Below are positions 45,263 through 53,630 of a stretch of DNA of 64,000 nt, one piece after another (within the stretch, counting starts at the first letter, position 1; each line of letters opens with the position of its first letter). The stretch is from contig NZ_CP014209.1 of the NCBI RefSeq assembly GCF_001636295.1, forward strand, positions 558,001 through 622,000. The letters are read 5' to 3'. Origin of the DNA: Isoptericola dokdonensis DS-3. Lineage in GTDB: Bacteria > Actinomycetota > Actinomycetes > Actinomycetales > Cellulomonadaceae. The notes beneath the pieces were generated by a model. The model had not been told where the DNA came from and searched no databases. It saw only the letters and a program-made list of their open reading frames with translations. The position numbers and the translations under genes are program-made.

Positions 45263-46048
45263 TCACCACTGCCCGCGGGCCTGCAGCACGTCGCGCAGCA
45301 GGTCCGCGCGGTCGGTGACGATCCCGTCGACGCCGAGGTCGAGCAGGCGGTGCATCTCGGCGACCTTGTTGATCGTCCAGACGTGCACGGGACGTCCCGC
45401 GCGGTGCGCCGCCGCCACCGTGCGTGCGTCGACGACGGTCACCCCCTGGGCGACCGGCACCTGGAGCGCGTCCACCCGGCGCAGGGCGGCCCGCACGAGC
45501 GGGTCGACCCGCGCCCGGGCACCGGCGAGGAAGCCCAGCACCTCGACGCGGCCCGCGCTCGTCGCGACGGGCCGGGTCAGCCGCCGCAGCGTCGCCCGAC
45601 GCCGCCCGACGTCGAACGAGGTGACGCACACGCGGTCGTGGGCGGCCGTGCGCTCGATCGCCTCGGCCACGGGTGCCACTCCCGAGTCGCCCTTGACGTC
45701 GACGTTGAACCGCAGGTCGGGCCACGCGCCGAGCAGGTCGTCGAGCCGTGGCACCGGTTCGGTGCCGCCGATGCGGGCCTGCCGCACCGTCGCCCACGGC
45801 AGGTCCGCGACCAGGCCCGTGCCGTCCGTCGTCCGGTCGAGCGACTCGTCGTGCAGGGCCACCGCGACGCCGTCGGACGTGCCGTGCGCGTCGGTCTCCA
45901 CGTACCGGTAGCCGAGGTCCACGGCCGCGGCGAACGCCGCCGCCGAGTTCTCCAGGTTCGACCGGCCGTGCGAGAAGCCGCGGTGCGCGAGCGCCACCGG
46001 ACCGTCGGCCCGGAAGTACGGGTGCACCGGCCGTGCGGGCGCCGTCAC
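45263..46048 (-). CDS. Glycerophosphodiester phosphodiesterase
   Basis: A 261-aa TIM-barrel enzyme of the GDPD family. LAHRGFS with the catalytic His, NLENSAAAF, YVETDAHGTSDGVAVALHDESLDRTTDG and VHVWTINKVAEMHRLLDLGVDGIVTD are the family blocks, all in order. No signal peptide, so it probably acts in the cytoplasm on glycerophosphodiesters from lipid turnover. Its GTG overlaps the upstream hydrolase stop by 4 bases. Confidence 0.93.
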   Translation of the reverse strand: MTAPARPVHPYFRADGPVALAHRGFSHGRSNLENSAAAFAAAVDLGYRYVETDAHGTSDGVAVALHDESLDRTTDGTGLVADLPWATVRQARIGGTEPVPRLDDLLGAWPDLRFNVDVKGDSGVAPVAEAIERTAAHDRVCVTSFDVGRRRATLRRLTRPVATSAGRVEVLGFLAGARARVDPLVRAALRRVDALQVPVAQGVTVVDARTVAAAHRAGRPVHVWTINKVAEMHRLLDLGVDGIVTDRADLLRDVLQARGQW

Positions 46049-47022
46049 CGCACGCCCCGCAGGCTGCGGTCCAGGAAGCCCGTCACCCCGGCCAGGTACT
46101 GCGCGCGTGGCCCCTCGGCGGACAGCATCAGGTCGTGCACGCCGCCGTCGACCACGAGCTGGGTGACGTCCGCCCCCAGCCGCGGGGCGAGGTGCCCGAT
46201 CCGCACCGTGTCCAGCACCGTGTCCTGGGCGTCCAGCAACGGGTTGTCGACGCTGTCCGGGCCCGACGCCGCCGCGCGCCCCACCAGGACCGGGCACGCG
46301 ATGCGCAGGCCCCGCGCCACCCGCAGCTGGCCCTGGCGCACCGTGCGCAGCCACGCCGCACGGGCCGGCTGCCCCTCGGGACGCTTGAGCCGCGTGTCGA
46401 AGTCCCAGCGGCCCCCGTTGTCGACGTGCTGGTACGTCGCGTACACCGACGGGTGCGTGCTCACCACCGCCAGGGGACGGGTGCGGCCCAGCACCTCCAG
46501 CAGACCCGTGCGCACCGCGCGCGCCAGCCAGGAACCGTCCAGGTCCAGGAAGGGCGAGTCCAGCACCAGGGCGTCCGGCCCCGCCACGCCGCGTGCGTGC
46601 GCCCACGTCGCCGCGGTCAGCCCGCCCGTGGAGTGGGCGTGCACCGCCAGCGGCAGCCCCGGGTACGCCTCCCGGACCGCCGCCACCGCCGCGTCGAGGT
46701 CCGCCCAGAACTCCGGCAGCAGCGCCGTCCAGTGCGCCGGCAGCCCCTCGTCGTCGCGCAGCAGCGACCGTCCCGCGCGGCGCAGGTCCACCGCCCAGCA
46801 CGCGAACCCGGCGTCCGCGAGCGCGTCCACCAGGTGCGTCTGGAAGAAGTAGTCGTTGTAGCCGTGCAGGTGCAGCACCACGCCCCGCACGTCGTCCGGC
46901 TCCCGCTCCGGGCGGACCAGCGTCGCCGGGCCCAGCGGTGCGGCCAGGTACCCCGGCAGCAGCGCGTCGGCGGCCCACGCCGGCGGGGCGGACGTCCGGC
47001 CAGGTCGTGCGGGTGCGCTCAC
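46045..47022 (-). CDS. Alpha/beta hydrolase (serine aminopeptidase/lysophospholipase-like)
   Basis: A 325-aa protein of the S33/monoglyceride-lipase type. VVLHLHGYNDYFFQTHLVDALADAG is the oxyanion strand, AHSTGG holds the nucleophile serine, and DGGVHDLMLS holds the catalytic histidine. Substrate is likely a lipid ester, which suits cotranscription with the phosphodiesterase. GTG at 47022 is chosen because TACCGT lies 6 bases upstream. Confidence 0.88.
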   Translation of the reverse strand: MSAPARPGRTSAPPAWAADALLPGYLAAPLGPATLVRPEREPDDVRGVVLHLHGYNDYFFQTHLVDALADAGFACWAVDLRRAGRSLLRDDEGLPAHWTALLPEFWADLDAAVAAVREAYPGLPLAVHAHSTGGLTAATWAHARGVAGPDALVLDSPFLDLDGSWLARAVRTGLLEVLGRTRPLAVVSTHPSVYATYQHVDNGGRWDFDTRLKRPEGQPARAAWLRTVRQGQLRVARGLRIACPVLVGRAAASGPDSVDNPLLDAQDTVLDTVRIGHLAPRLGADVTQLVVDGGVHDLMLSAEGPRAQYLAGVTGFLDRSLRGVR

Positions 47023-47028
47023 CCGGTC

Positions 47029-47034
47029 ACGGTA
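47029..47034 (-). promoter_or_regulatory. -10 element for leaderless hydrolase gene
   Basis: TACCGT on the minus strand, 6 bases before the GTG at 47022. Confidence 0.5.
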
Positions 47035-47096
47035 CGACGACCGGCCGACCACGGCCCGCGCTCGACGCGCCCGGACCGGCACGGCATCCTGGGCGG

Positions 47097-47990
47097 ATGA
47101 CTCCCGTGGCCGCCGGACCGCTGCGCCGCCGCGCCGGCCGGCTCGTGTTCGAGCAGGTCTCCGGCGGGGCCGAGGGCCGCGCCCGCCGCGAACGCATCCA
47201 CGCCACCCCGGGGCCGCGCTGGTTCCCCCCCGACTCCGCCGTCGCCCGCGTCCACGGGGACGCCGCGATGTTCGTCGGCGGCCTGCGCGCCCTGCTGCTG
47301 CAGTCCCTGCACCCCCTGGCCGTCGCCGCGATCGCCGACCACTCCGACTACCGCGACGACCCCTGGGGCCGCCTCGGACGCACCAGCACCTTCCTCGCCG
47401 AGACGACGTTCGCCACCGCCGACGACGCCCAGCGGGCCGTCGACGTGGTGCGCGCCGTGCACGCCCGCGTCCGGGGGACCGCCCCCGACGGGACGCCGTA
47501 CACCGCCGACGACCCCGTCCTGCTCGACTGGGTGCACGTCGCCGAGGTCGACAGCTTCCTGCTCACCCACCAGCGGCACGGCGCCCGCCCCCTCGACGGA
47601 CCCGGCTGCGACGCCTACCTCGCCCAGACCGCCACCGTCGCCGCCCGGCTCGGCGTCCTCGACCCGCCGCGGGACCGCGCCGCCCTGGGCGCCGCGCTCG
47701 ACCGTCATCGCCCGGCCCTGGCCCGCACGGCCGCCTCGGACGACATCGCGCACTTCCTGCTCGCCGAACCGCCCCTGCCTTGGCCCGTGCGCGGCTTCTA
47801 CGCGCTCCTCGCCGTCGCCGCCTGGGCCTCGTTGCCCGCCACGGCCCGGGCGATGATCCCGCTGCCCGGGCACCTGCGCGCCGTCGTCCCCCTCGCGCGA
47901 CCCGGCGGCCAGGCCGCCACCAGAGCCGTCCGCTGGGCGCTCGCGGGCGACCCGCCCCCGGCCGGCCCCGCGACGCACCCCACGTCGTGA
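47097..47990 (+). CDS. MpaB/DUF2236-family oxygenase-like protein
   Basis: A 297-aa helical protein of the DUF2236 (latex clearing protein / MpaB) family. GDAAMFVGGLRALLLQSLHPLAVAAIADHSDY contains the conserved L-Q-x-x-H-P with the heme-ligand histidine, and LLDWVHVAEVDSFLLTHQRHG is the second family block. Family members are b-type heme oxygenases. It is divergent from the hydrolase gene with a 74-base gap. Confidence 0.88.
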   Translation: MTPVAAGPLRRRAGRLVFEQVSGGAEGRARRERIHATPGPRWFPPDSAVARVHGDAAMFVGGLRALLLQSLHPLAVAAIADHSDYRDDPWGRLGRTSTFLAETTFATADDAQRAVDVVRAVHARVRGTAPDGTPYTADDPVLLDWVHVAEVDSFLLTHQRHGARPLDGPGCDAYLAQTATVAARLGVLDPPRDRAALGAALDRHRPALARTAASDDIAHFLLAEPPLPWPVRGFYALLAVAAWASLPATARAMIPLPGHLRAVVPLARPGGQAATRAVRWALAGDPPPAGPATHPTS

Positions 47991-48039
47991 CACCTCGGGG
48001 CTACCCGCCGTCCACCCCCGTGCGGCAGACTCGGCCGAC

Positions 48040-49413
48040 ATGAGCGACGCCACGCCGACGAAGCCGTCCGGCCCCGCCACCCATCCCGTCGACGCGCTCA
48101 CGGTGGCCGAACGCCGGCGTCGCGTCTGGTCGTGGGCGCTGTGGGACTGGGCCACTCAGCCGTTCAACACCATCATCCTCACCTTCGTCTTCACGGCGCT
48201 CTACCTCACCACCGACGAGTTCCTCGACCCCGCCGTCGCGGCCCTGCCCGAGTCCGACCCCGTCCACGAGCGGGCCCTGGCCGGCCTGACCAGCGGGCTC
48301 GGCCTCTGGATCACCGTCGGCGGCGTCCTCGTCGCCCTCCTCGCGCCCGTCCTCGGCCGTCGCGCCGACGTCGCCGGCCGCCGCAAGGCCTGGGTCGCGG
48401 GCGGCACCCTGCTGCTCGTCGCCGCCATGTTCGGCCTCGGGTTCGTGCGCGCCGACCCCGGGTACTTCGTGCTCGGCGCCGCCCTCGTCTCCCTCGGCAG
48501 CGTCGCCTCCGAGATCGCCGGCGTGAACTACAACGCCATGCTCACCCAGGTGTCCTCCCCGCGAACCTTCGGCCGCGTCTCCGGCCTCGGCTGGGGCATG
48601 GGGTACATCGGCGGCATCGTCGCCCTCCTGCTCGTCGTCGCCGTGACCACCTTCGACTTCTTCGGCATGGACACCGACGACGGCATGGGCTTCCGCCTGA
48701 TCGCCGTCGGCTGCGCCGTCTGGGCCCTCGCCTTCGCCTGGCCACTCTTCCGCTGGGTGCCCGAGGCGCCGCCCGCCCCCGACCGCGCCCGCGTCGGCTT
48801 CTTCGCCGGCTACGTCCAGCTCGTGCGCGACGTCGTCCAGCTCTACCGCACCTCGCGCACCACGTTCTGGTTCCTCGCCGCCAGCGCCGTCTACCGCGAC
48901 GGCCTCGCCGGCGTCTTCACCTTCGGCGCCATCGTCGCCGCCGTGTCCTACCGGTTCACCGACAACGAGGTGCTGATCTTCGGCGCGCTCGCCAACCTGC
49001 TCGCCGGCGTCAGCACCATCGTCGCCGGCCGCCTCGACGACCGCCTCGGCGCCCGCTCCGTCATCCTGTGGTCCCTCGCCGCGCTCGTCGTGTGCATCCT
49101 CGCCGTCGTCGTCCTGCTCCCCGCCGGCAAGCCCGTGTTCTGGGTCGCCGGCCTCGCCCTGACCCTGTTCGTCGGACCCGCCCAGTCCGCCTCCCGCTCC
49201 TTCCTCGTGCGCGTCACCCCACCCGGCCACGAGTCCGAGATCTTCGGCCTCTACGCCACCACCGGCCGCGCCGTGTCCTTCCTCACCCCCGCCCTGTGGA
49301 CCGCGATCATCGCGGTCACCGGAGCCACCATCTGGGGAGCGCTCGGCATCGCCGTCGTCCTCGTCACCGGACTGGTGCTCATGCTGGTCGTCACCGACCC
49401 CACCGAGCGGTGA
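48040..49413 (+). CDS. MFS transporter, UMF1/Atg22-like
   Basis: A 457-aa protein with about 12 hydrophobic helices. The start WSWALWDWATQPFNTIILTFVF and the internal NYNAMLTQVSSPRTFGRVSGLGWGMGYIGG are the signature of the UMF1 group, related to the yeast vacuolar effluxer Atg22. Substrate unknown. A CAGACT hexamer lies 8 bases before the ATG. Codon use is strongly C-ending, as in its neighbours. Confidence 0.9.
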   Translation: MSDATPTKPSGPATHPVDALTVAERRRRVWSWALWDWATQPFNTIILTFVFTALYLTTDEFLDPAVAALPESDPVHERALAGLTSGLGLWITVGGVLVALLAPVLGRRADVAGRRKAWVAGGTLLLVAAMFGLGFVRADPGYFVLGAALVSLGSVASEIAGVNYNAMLTQVSSPRTFGRVSGLGWGMGYIGGIVALLLVVAVTTFDFFGMDTDDGMGFRLIAVGCAVWALAFAWPLFRWVPEAPPAPDRARVGFFAGYVQLVRDVVQLYRTSRTTFWFLAASAVYRDGLAGVFTFGAIVAAVSYRFTDNEVLIFGALANLLAGVSTIVAGRLDDRLGARSVILWSLAALVVCILAVVVLLPAGKPVFWVAGLALTLFVGPAQSASRSFLVRVTPPGHESEIFGLYATTGRAVSFLTPALWTAIIAVTGATIWGALGIAVVLVTGLVLMLVVTDPTER

Positions 49414-49474
49414 CGTCCACCACGAACCCGGTGGCGGAGGGGCGGAACGCGCGGCCGTGTGCTGATACTGGCGG

Positions 49475-50656
49475 GTGACCGAGCTCGTCCTGCTCGTGGT
49501 GGTGGTCCTCACCGCGCTCGCCTTCGACTTCACCAACGGCTTCCACGACACGGCCAACGCCATGGCGACCTCCATCGCCACCCGGGCGCTGAAGCCCCGC
49601 ACCGCCGTGGCGCTCGCGGCCGTGCTCAACCTCGTGGGGGCGTTCCTGTCCGTGCAGGTGGCGCTCACCGTGACGAACGACGTGCTGCGGATCCAGGGCG
49701 ACGACGGGGCCCCCGTGCCCGGGCTGATGGGCGCGCCCATCCTGGAGATCCTGCTGGCGGGGCTCGTCGGCGCGATCCTGTGGAACCTCGCCACCTGGTA
49801 CCTCGGCCTGCCGTCGAGCTCGTCGCACGCCATGTTCGGCGGCCTCATCGGGGCCGCCCTGGTCGCGATCGGCGTCGAGGGCGTGCAGTGGGACGGCGTG
49901 CTGGAGGACGTCGTCATCCCCGCGCTCGTCGCCCCGTTCGTCGCGATGCTCGTCGCCGCGCTCGGGATCTGGTGCGTCCTGCGCCTCACCGCCCGCGTCC
50001 CCGCGGACGCCCAGGGCCGCGGGTTCCGCTGGGGCCAGATCGGCACCGCCTCCCTCGTCGCGCTGTCCCACGGCACCAACGACGCCCAGAAGACGATGGG
50101 GCTCATCACCCTGGCCCTCATCGGCTACGGCTCCTGGACCGACCTCGACGCCGTGCCGACGTGGGTCAAGATCTCCTGCGCCCTGGCGATCGCCACCGGC
50201 ACCTACATCGGCGGCTGGCGCGTCATCCGCACCATGGGCAAGGGCCTCGTCGAGCTCTCCCCGCCTCAGGGCATGGCGGCGGAGGCGTCGTCCGCGGCGA
50301 TCGTCCTCACCTCGAGCTCGCTCGGGATGGCCCTGTCCACGACCCACGTCGCCACCGGTTCCATCCTCGGCACCGGGCTCGGCAGCCGCGGTGTCGTGCG
50401 CTGGGCGCTCGCCCGTCGCATGGCCGCCGCCTGGATCATCACCCTGCCCGCCGCGGCCGCCGTCGGCGCCCTGTGCTGGCTGCTGCTCACCGCCGTCGGG
50501 GGAGTGGCCGGCCCGCTCGTCCTCGTCGCGCTCCTGCTCGCCCTGTCCAGCCTGCTCTGGCTGCGTGCCCAGCGGGAGAAGGTCGACCTCACGAACGTCA
50601 CCGAGGACTGGGACGGCGAGCTCGCCCCGGCGTCCGCGCGCCTGGGCGAGGAGTGA
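49475..50656 (+). CDS. pit: Low-affinity inorganic phosphate transporter (PiT family)
   Basis: A 393-aa membrane protein of the PiT family. Each half carries the phosphate signature: DFTNGFHDTANAMATSIATR near the start and VALSHGTNDAQKTMGLITL in the second half. About 10-11 helices. It takes up metal-phosphate with protons. TGATACT with GATACT at 49464-49469 lies 5 bases before the GTG, a possible extended -10 for a nearly leaderless message. Confidence 0.95.
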   Translation: MTELVLLVVVVLTALAFDFTNGFHDTANAMATSIATRALKPRTAVALAAVLNLVGAFLSVQVALTVTNDVLRIQGDDGAPVPGLMGAPILEILLAGLVGAILWNLATWYLGLPSSSSHAMFGGLIGAALVAIGVEGVQWDGVLEDVVIPALVAPFVAMLVAALGIWCVLRLTARVPADAQGRGFRWGQIGTASLVALSHGTNDAQKTMGLITLALIGYGSWTDLDAVPTWVKISCALAIATGTYIGGWRVIRTMGKGLVELSPPQGMAAEASSAAIVLTSSSLGMALSTTHVATGSILGTGLGSRGVVRWALARRMAAAWIITLPAAAAVGALCWLLLTAVGGVAGPLVLVALLLALSSLLWLRAQREKVDLTNVTEDWDGELAPASARLGEE

Positions 50657-50661
50657 GGGGC

Positions 50662-50913
50662 ATGGACCTGCTGCTCGAGACCCTCGACGCCGTCTGGCGC
50701 GTCACCCTCGGCGGTCTCGTCGTCGGGGTCGGCGCACCCGTGCTCTTCGCCGCCGGGATGGCCGCCCTCGGGCTCGGCCGGGAGGTCTCGGACGACGGCG
50801 CCTCCTGGACCACACCGCCCACCGTGCCGGGGCGGCTGCTCGCGGGCCTGTGCTTCGCGCTGGTCGCGGCGCTCGTCGTGGGCGGTGTCGCCCTCATCGC
50901 CGTCGGTGACTGA
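50662..50913 (+). CDS. Small two-helix membrane protein next to pit
   Basis: An 83-aa protein with hydrophobic helices at about 14-37 and 59-80, joined by a polar DDGASWTTPPTVPG segment. It starts 5 bases after pit stops, with GAGGGG just before the ATG, so it is probably cotranscribed. Small proteins of this kind commonly follow pit in actinobacteria; function unknown. Confidence 0.7.
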   Translation: MDLLLETLDAVWRVTLGGLVVGVGAPVLFAAGMAALGLGREVSDDGASWTTPPTVPGRLLAGLCFALVAALVVGGVALIAVGD

Positions 50914-50968
50914 GCGTCCCGGACGGCCACGCCGGGCACGTGGCGCCGCACGGCACCACGATGGTGCG

Positions 50969-51322
50969 ATGGGAGACGTCACCGACTACGTCGCATCGCT
51001 CACCGGCGCCGACCACGACCTGGTCGCGGGCGTCTACGCCCGCGCCCGGGAGCTCGTGCCCGACGTGACGGAGGGCCGCAGCTACGGCATGCCCGCCCTG
51101 CGGTACCGCGGCCGGCCGCTGCTCAGCGCGATGTCCACCGCCCGGCACGTCGGCCTCTACCCGTTCAGCCCGGGCGCCCTGGAGCGGTCGGCCGACGTGC
51201 TGGCGGGTCTGCGCACGACGAAGGGCTCGGTCGCGCTGGACCGCTCCGCCCCGCTGCCCGTCGACGTGGTCGACCGCCTCGTGATCGAGCGCCGGGACGA
51301 GATCGACGCCGCCGAGGGGTGA
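50969..51322 (+). CDS. DUF1801 (YdhG-like) protein
   Basis: A 117-aa protein with EGRSYGMPALRYRGRPLLS and HVGLYPFSPG, then a C-terminal VALDRSAPLPVDVVDRLVIERRDE, the pattern of the YdhG/DUF1801 family. No known activity. The ATG at 50969 is preferred as it matches the usual start of the domain. Confidence 0.8.
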   Translation: MGDVTDYVASLTGADHDLVAGVYARARELVPDVTEGRSYGMPALRYRGRPLLSAMSTARHVGLYPFSPGALERSADVLAGLRTTKGSVALDRSAPLPVDVVDRLVIERRDEIDAAEG

Positions 51323-51369
51323 GGCGGTCCGCCCGGGGACGTCTCCGCACCGGCCGGCGCCGGGGTGGC

Positions 51370-51375
51370 TAGGCT
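51370..51375 (+). promoter_or_regulatory. -10 element for leaderless aroQ
   Basis: TAGGCT lies 7 bases before the aroQ ATG, with no Shine-Dalgarno. Confidence 0.5.
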
Positions 51376-51382
51376 CCCTGCC

Positions 51383-51838
51383 ATGGCTGAAGCACCCCAC
51401 GTCCTCGTCCTCAACGGCCCCAACCTGGGGCGGCTCGGCGTCCGCGAGCCGGAGATCTACGGTCACGCATCGATGGCGGACCTCGCCCGGGAGGCCGCCG
51501 GCTGGGGCGACGAGCTCGGCCTGACGGTCGACGTGCGCCAGACGGACGACGAGTCGCAGCTCGTGGGCTGGCTGCACGAGGCCGTGGACGCCCGCGCGCA
51601 CGTCGTGCTCAACCCCGCAGCCTTCACCCACTACAGCTACGCGCTGCGGGACGCCGCCGCGCAGGTCACGACCTCCGGCCTGCTGCTCGTCGAGGTGCAC
51701 CTGTCGAACCCCGCGGCACGGGAGTCGTTCCGGCACTACTCGGTGGTGGCGGGCATCGCGACGGGCACGGTGGCGGGGTTCGGCTTCGACTCGTACCGCC
51801 TGGCCCTCCACGCGCTGGCGCACAAGCTCTCGGCCTAG
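51383..51838 (+). CDS. aroQ: 3-dehydroquinate dehydratase, type II
   Basis: A 151-aa type II enzyme, third step of the shikimate pathway. LNGPNLGRLGVREPEIYG holds the catalytic tyrosine (Y-G), VVLNPAAFTHYSYALRDA holds the catalytic His, and VHLSNPAARESFRHYSVVAG is the third block. The usual THTS is THYS here. It lies 6 kb from aroB, separated by unrelated genes. ATG at 51383 is preferred over an in-frame GTG six codons upstream because TAGGCT lies 7 bases before it. Confidence 0.95.
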   Translation: MAEAPHVLVLNGPNLGRLGVREPEIYGHASMADLAREAAGWGDELGLTVDVRQTDDESQLVGWLHEAVDARAHVVLNPAAFTHYSYALRDAAAQVTTSGLLLVEVHLSNPAARESFRHYSVVAGIATGTVAGFGFDSYRLALHALAHKLSA

Positions 51839-51861
51839 ACGGGACGCTGTCCAGCGCTGAA

Positions 51862-51897
51862 CCTTGATCAGCAGGGATCAAGGGCATAACCTTGAGG
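51862..51897 (+). promoter_or_regulatory. Operator and promoter of the satD-like gene
   Basis: CCTTGATC (51862-51869) and GATCAAGG (51876-51883) form a perfect 8-base inverted repeat with a 6-base spacer. A third half-site, CCTTGA, lies at 51890-51895. TTGATC in the first arm is a -35 (51864-51869), 17 bases from TAACCT (51887-51892), which ends 6 bases before the ATG. The repeats thus cover the core promoter, as expected for a repressor; the HTH protein encoded just downstream is the natural candidate. Confidence 0.65.
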
Positions 51898-51898
51898 C

Positions 51899-52588
51899 AT
51901 GATCGTGGTGACGGCGGACCAGCAGTCCAGCACCCGCCGCGGTGACCTCGTCCCGCAGGTGCTGGCGCTCCTCGACGGCCTGACCCGGCCGGGCGGGGAG
52001 CCCCGCGCCGGGCTGGTGCTGCCGTTCGAGCGCACCGTGGGGGACGAGGTCCAGGGTCTGCTGAGCGGGGACGACGCCGGCGCCCGGCTGGGCGTCGAGG
52101 TCGTCGCGGCGCTGCTGCGCCACGGCGGCTGGTCCGTCGGCCTCGGGACGGGCGACGTGCGCGAGCCGCTGCCGCCGCACTCCCGGGAGGCGTCCGGCCC
52201 GGCCTTCGTGCGCGCCCGCACCGCGGTCGAGGACGCGCGCCGCCGGGGGAGCGCCGTGCCGGTGTCCGTCGCCGGCGCCGACGGCGAGCCCGGCGCGACC
52301 GTCGCCGCGGACACCCAGGCGCTGCTCCGCCTCCTCGGGGCGGTGGCGGCGCGTCGGTCGGCCGCCGGGTGGGAGGCGGTCGATAGCCTCGGGGACGCCG
52401 CCGACCGGGCGGCACCCCAGCGGGCGGTCGCCCGCGCGCTGGGCATCAGCGAGCAGGCCGTGAGCCAGCGGCTGCGGACGGCGTTGTGGCCCGAGGAGCA
52501 GGCCGCCCGACCGCTGGCCCAGCGCCTGCTGCGGGCCTGCGACGCCGCCGCGACGGCCGCCGACCGGGCCCCGGGCGGACAGGAGTGA
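51899..52588 (+). CDS. SatD-like protein with C-terminal helix-turn-helix
   Basis: A 229-aa protein. The N-terminal half with MIVVTADQQSS and FERTVGDEVQGLL resembles the SatD family (a nucleotidyl-cyclase-like beta-alpha fold), and the C-terminal part AVARALGISEQAVSQRLRTAL is a clear helix-turn-helix. It is therefore probably a transcription regulator, perhaps of its own promoter, which has a matching inverted repeat. The inducer is unknown. The next gene encodes a small membrane protein 3 bases downstream, and the two form a recurrent pair. Confidence 0.7.
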   Translation: MIVVTADQQSSTRRGDLVPQVLALLDGLTRPGGEPRAGLVLPFERTVGDEVQGLLSGDDAGARLGVEVVAALLRHGGWSVGLGTGDVREPLPPHSREASGPAFVRARTAVEDARRRGSAVPVSVAGADGEPGATVAADTQALLRLLGAVAARRSAAGWEAVDSLGDAADRAAPQRAVARALGISEQAVSQRLRTALWPEEQAARPLAQRLLRACDAAATAADRAPGGQE

Positions 52589-52591
52589 CCG

Positions 52592-52963
52592 ATGGGTGAG
52601 GTCTGGGCGGCGGTCGGCGTCTGCCTCGCGGCGCTGGCGGTCAGCGTCGGTGCGGGGGCGCTGACGGTGCCCCTGGTGCTGCGCCACGCGGAGTCCGGGA
52701 CGAGCGCCCGCGCCGAGGCGCTGGCCGTGCTCGGCAACGGCACGTGGATCGGCCTGCTGGAGCGGTTCGCCATCACGGGCACGATCCTGGCCGGGTACCC
52801 CGAGGGGGTGGCCGTCGTGGTGGCGGTCAAGGCGCTGGGGCGCCTGCCCGAGCTGCGCGAGCACCCGGTGGCGGGGGAGCGGTTCGTCGTCGGTTCCCTC
52901 GCCTCGCTGGTCTGGTCCGCGGCCGCGGGGCTCGGCGGGCACGCCCTGCTCGGCGCCCTGTAG
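52592..52963 (+). CDS. Small membrane protein paired with SatD-like regulator
   Basis: A 123-aa protein with four hydrophobic segments (about 4-30, 55-70, 72-85, 100-122) and a conserved-looking LLERFAITGTILAGYPEGVAV and KALGRLPEL centre. It starts 3 bases after the regulator. It has no recognised transport or enzyme motif. Its stop codon lies in the TAGACT promoter hexamer of efp. Confidence 0.65.
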   Translation: MGEVWAAVGVCLAALAVSVGAGALTVPLVLRHAESGTSARAEALAVLGNGTWIGLLERFAITGTILAGYPEGVAVVVAVKALGRLPELREHPVAGERFVVGSLASLVWSAAAGLGGHALLGAL

Positions 52964-53065
52964 ACTGTCGCGGGCCGTTCGCGGCGTTCCGGCCGACCCG
53001 AGAGGTCGGCCCGCACCGGACGAGCCCCCATCCGACACCGAGACCTGCCGAGGACTGACTACCAC
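52961..53065 (+). promoter_or_regulatory. efp promoter and 5' leader with hairpin
   Basis: TAGACT (52961-52966) is a good -10, giving a leader of about 90 bases. In it GGCCGACC (52991-52998) and GGTCGGCC (53004-53011) form an 8-bp hairpin with a 5-base loop. It could end the upstream transcript or modulate efp; no known riboswitch is matched. Confidence 0.5.
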
Positions 53066-53629
53066 GTGGCAACCTCCAACGACATCAAGAACGGCACCGT
53101 GCTGCGCATCGACGGCCAGCTCTGGAGCATCCTCGAGTTCCAGCACGTGAAGCCGGGCAAGGGTGGCGCGTTCGTCCGCACGAAGATGAAGAACGTGCTG
53201 TCGGGCAAGGTCGTGGACAAGACCTTCAACGCCGGCGCCAAGATCGAGACCGCCAGCGTCGACCGTCGCGACTTCCAGTACCTGTACATGGACGGCGACG
53301 ACTACGTCTTCATGGACACCGACACGTACGACCAGATCAACGTCTCGGCCGCCACGGTCGGCGACGCCAGCAACTACATGCTCGAGGGCATGAGCGTCAT
53401 GGTCGCGCAGAACGACGGCACCCCGCTGTACGTCGAGCTCCCCGCGTCGGTCGTGCTGGAGATCACGTACACCGAGCCGGGCCTGCAGGGCGACCGCTCC
53501 ACCGGCGGCACGAAGCCCGCCACGCTGGAGACCGGCGCGCAGATCCAGGTCCCGCTGTTCCTCGAGCAGGGCACCAAGGTCAAGGTCGACACCCGTGACG
53601 GGTCGTACCTGGGCCGTGTGAACGACTGA
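53066..53629 (+). CDS. efp: Elongation factor P
   Basis: A 187-aa three-domain protein shaped like tRNA. The tip loop is [12 protein letters not shown]; the lysine at its apex is the site modified in other bacteria, while actinobacterial EF-P is thought to act unmodified, stabilised by prolines. Domains II and III are complete, ending in [16 protein letters not shown]. It relieves stalling at polyproline, which may matter in a proteome rich in proline. nusB starts 1 base after the stop. Confidence 0.97.
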   Translation: MATSNDIKNGTVLRIDGQLWSILEFQHVKPGKGGAFVRTKMKNVLSGKVVDKTFNAGAKIETASVDRRDFQYLYMDGDDYVFMDTDTYDQINVSAATVGDASNYMLEGMSVMVAQNDGTPLYVELPASVVLEITYTEPGLQGDRSTGGTKPATLETGAQIQVPLFLEQGTKVKVDTRDGSYLGRVND

Positions 53630-53630
53630 C

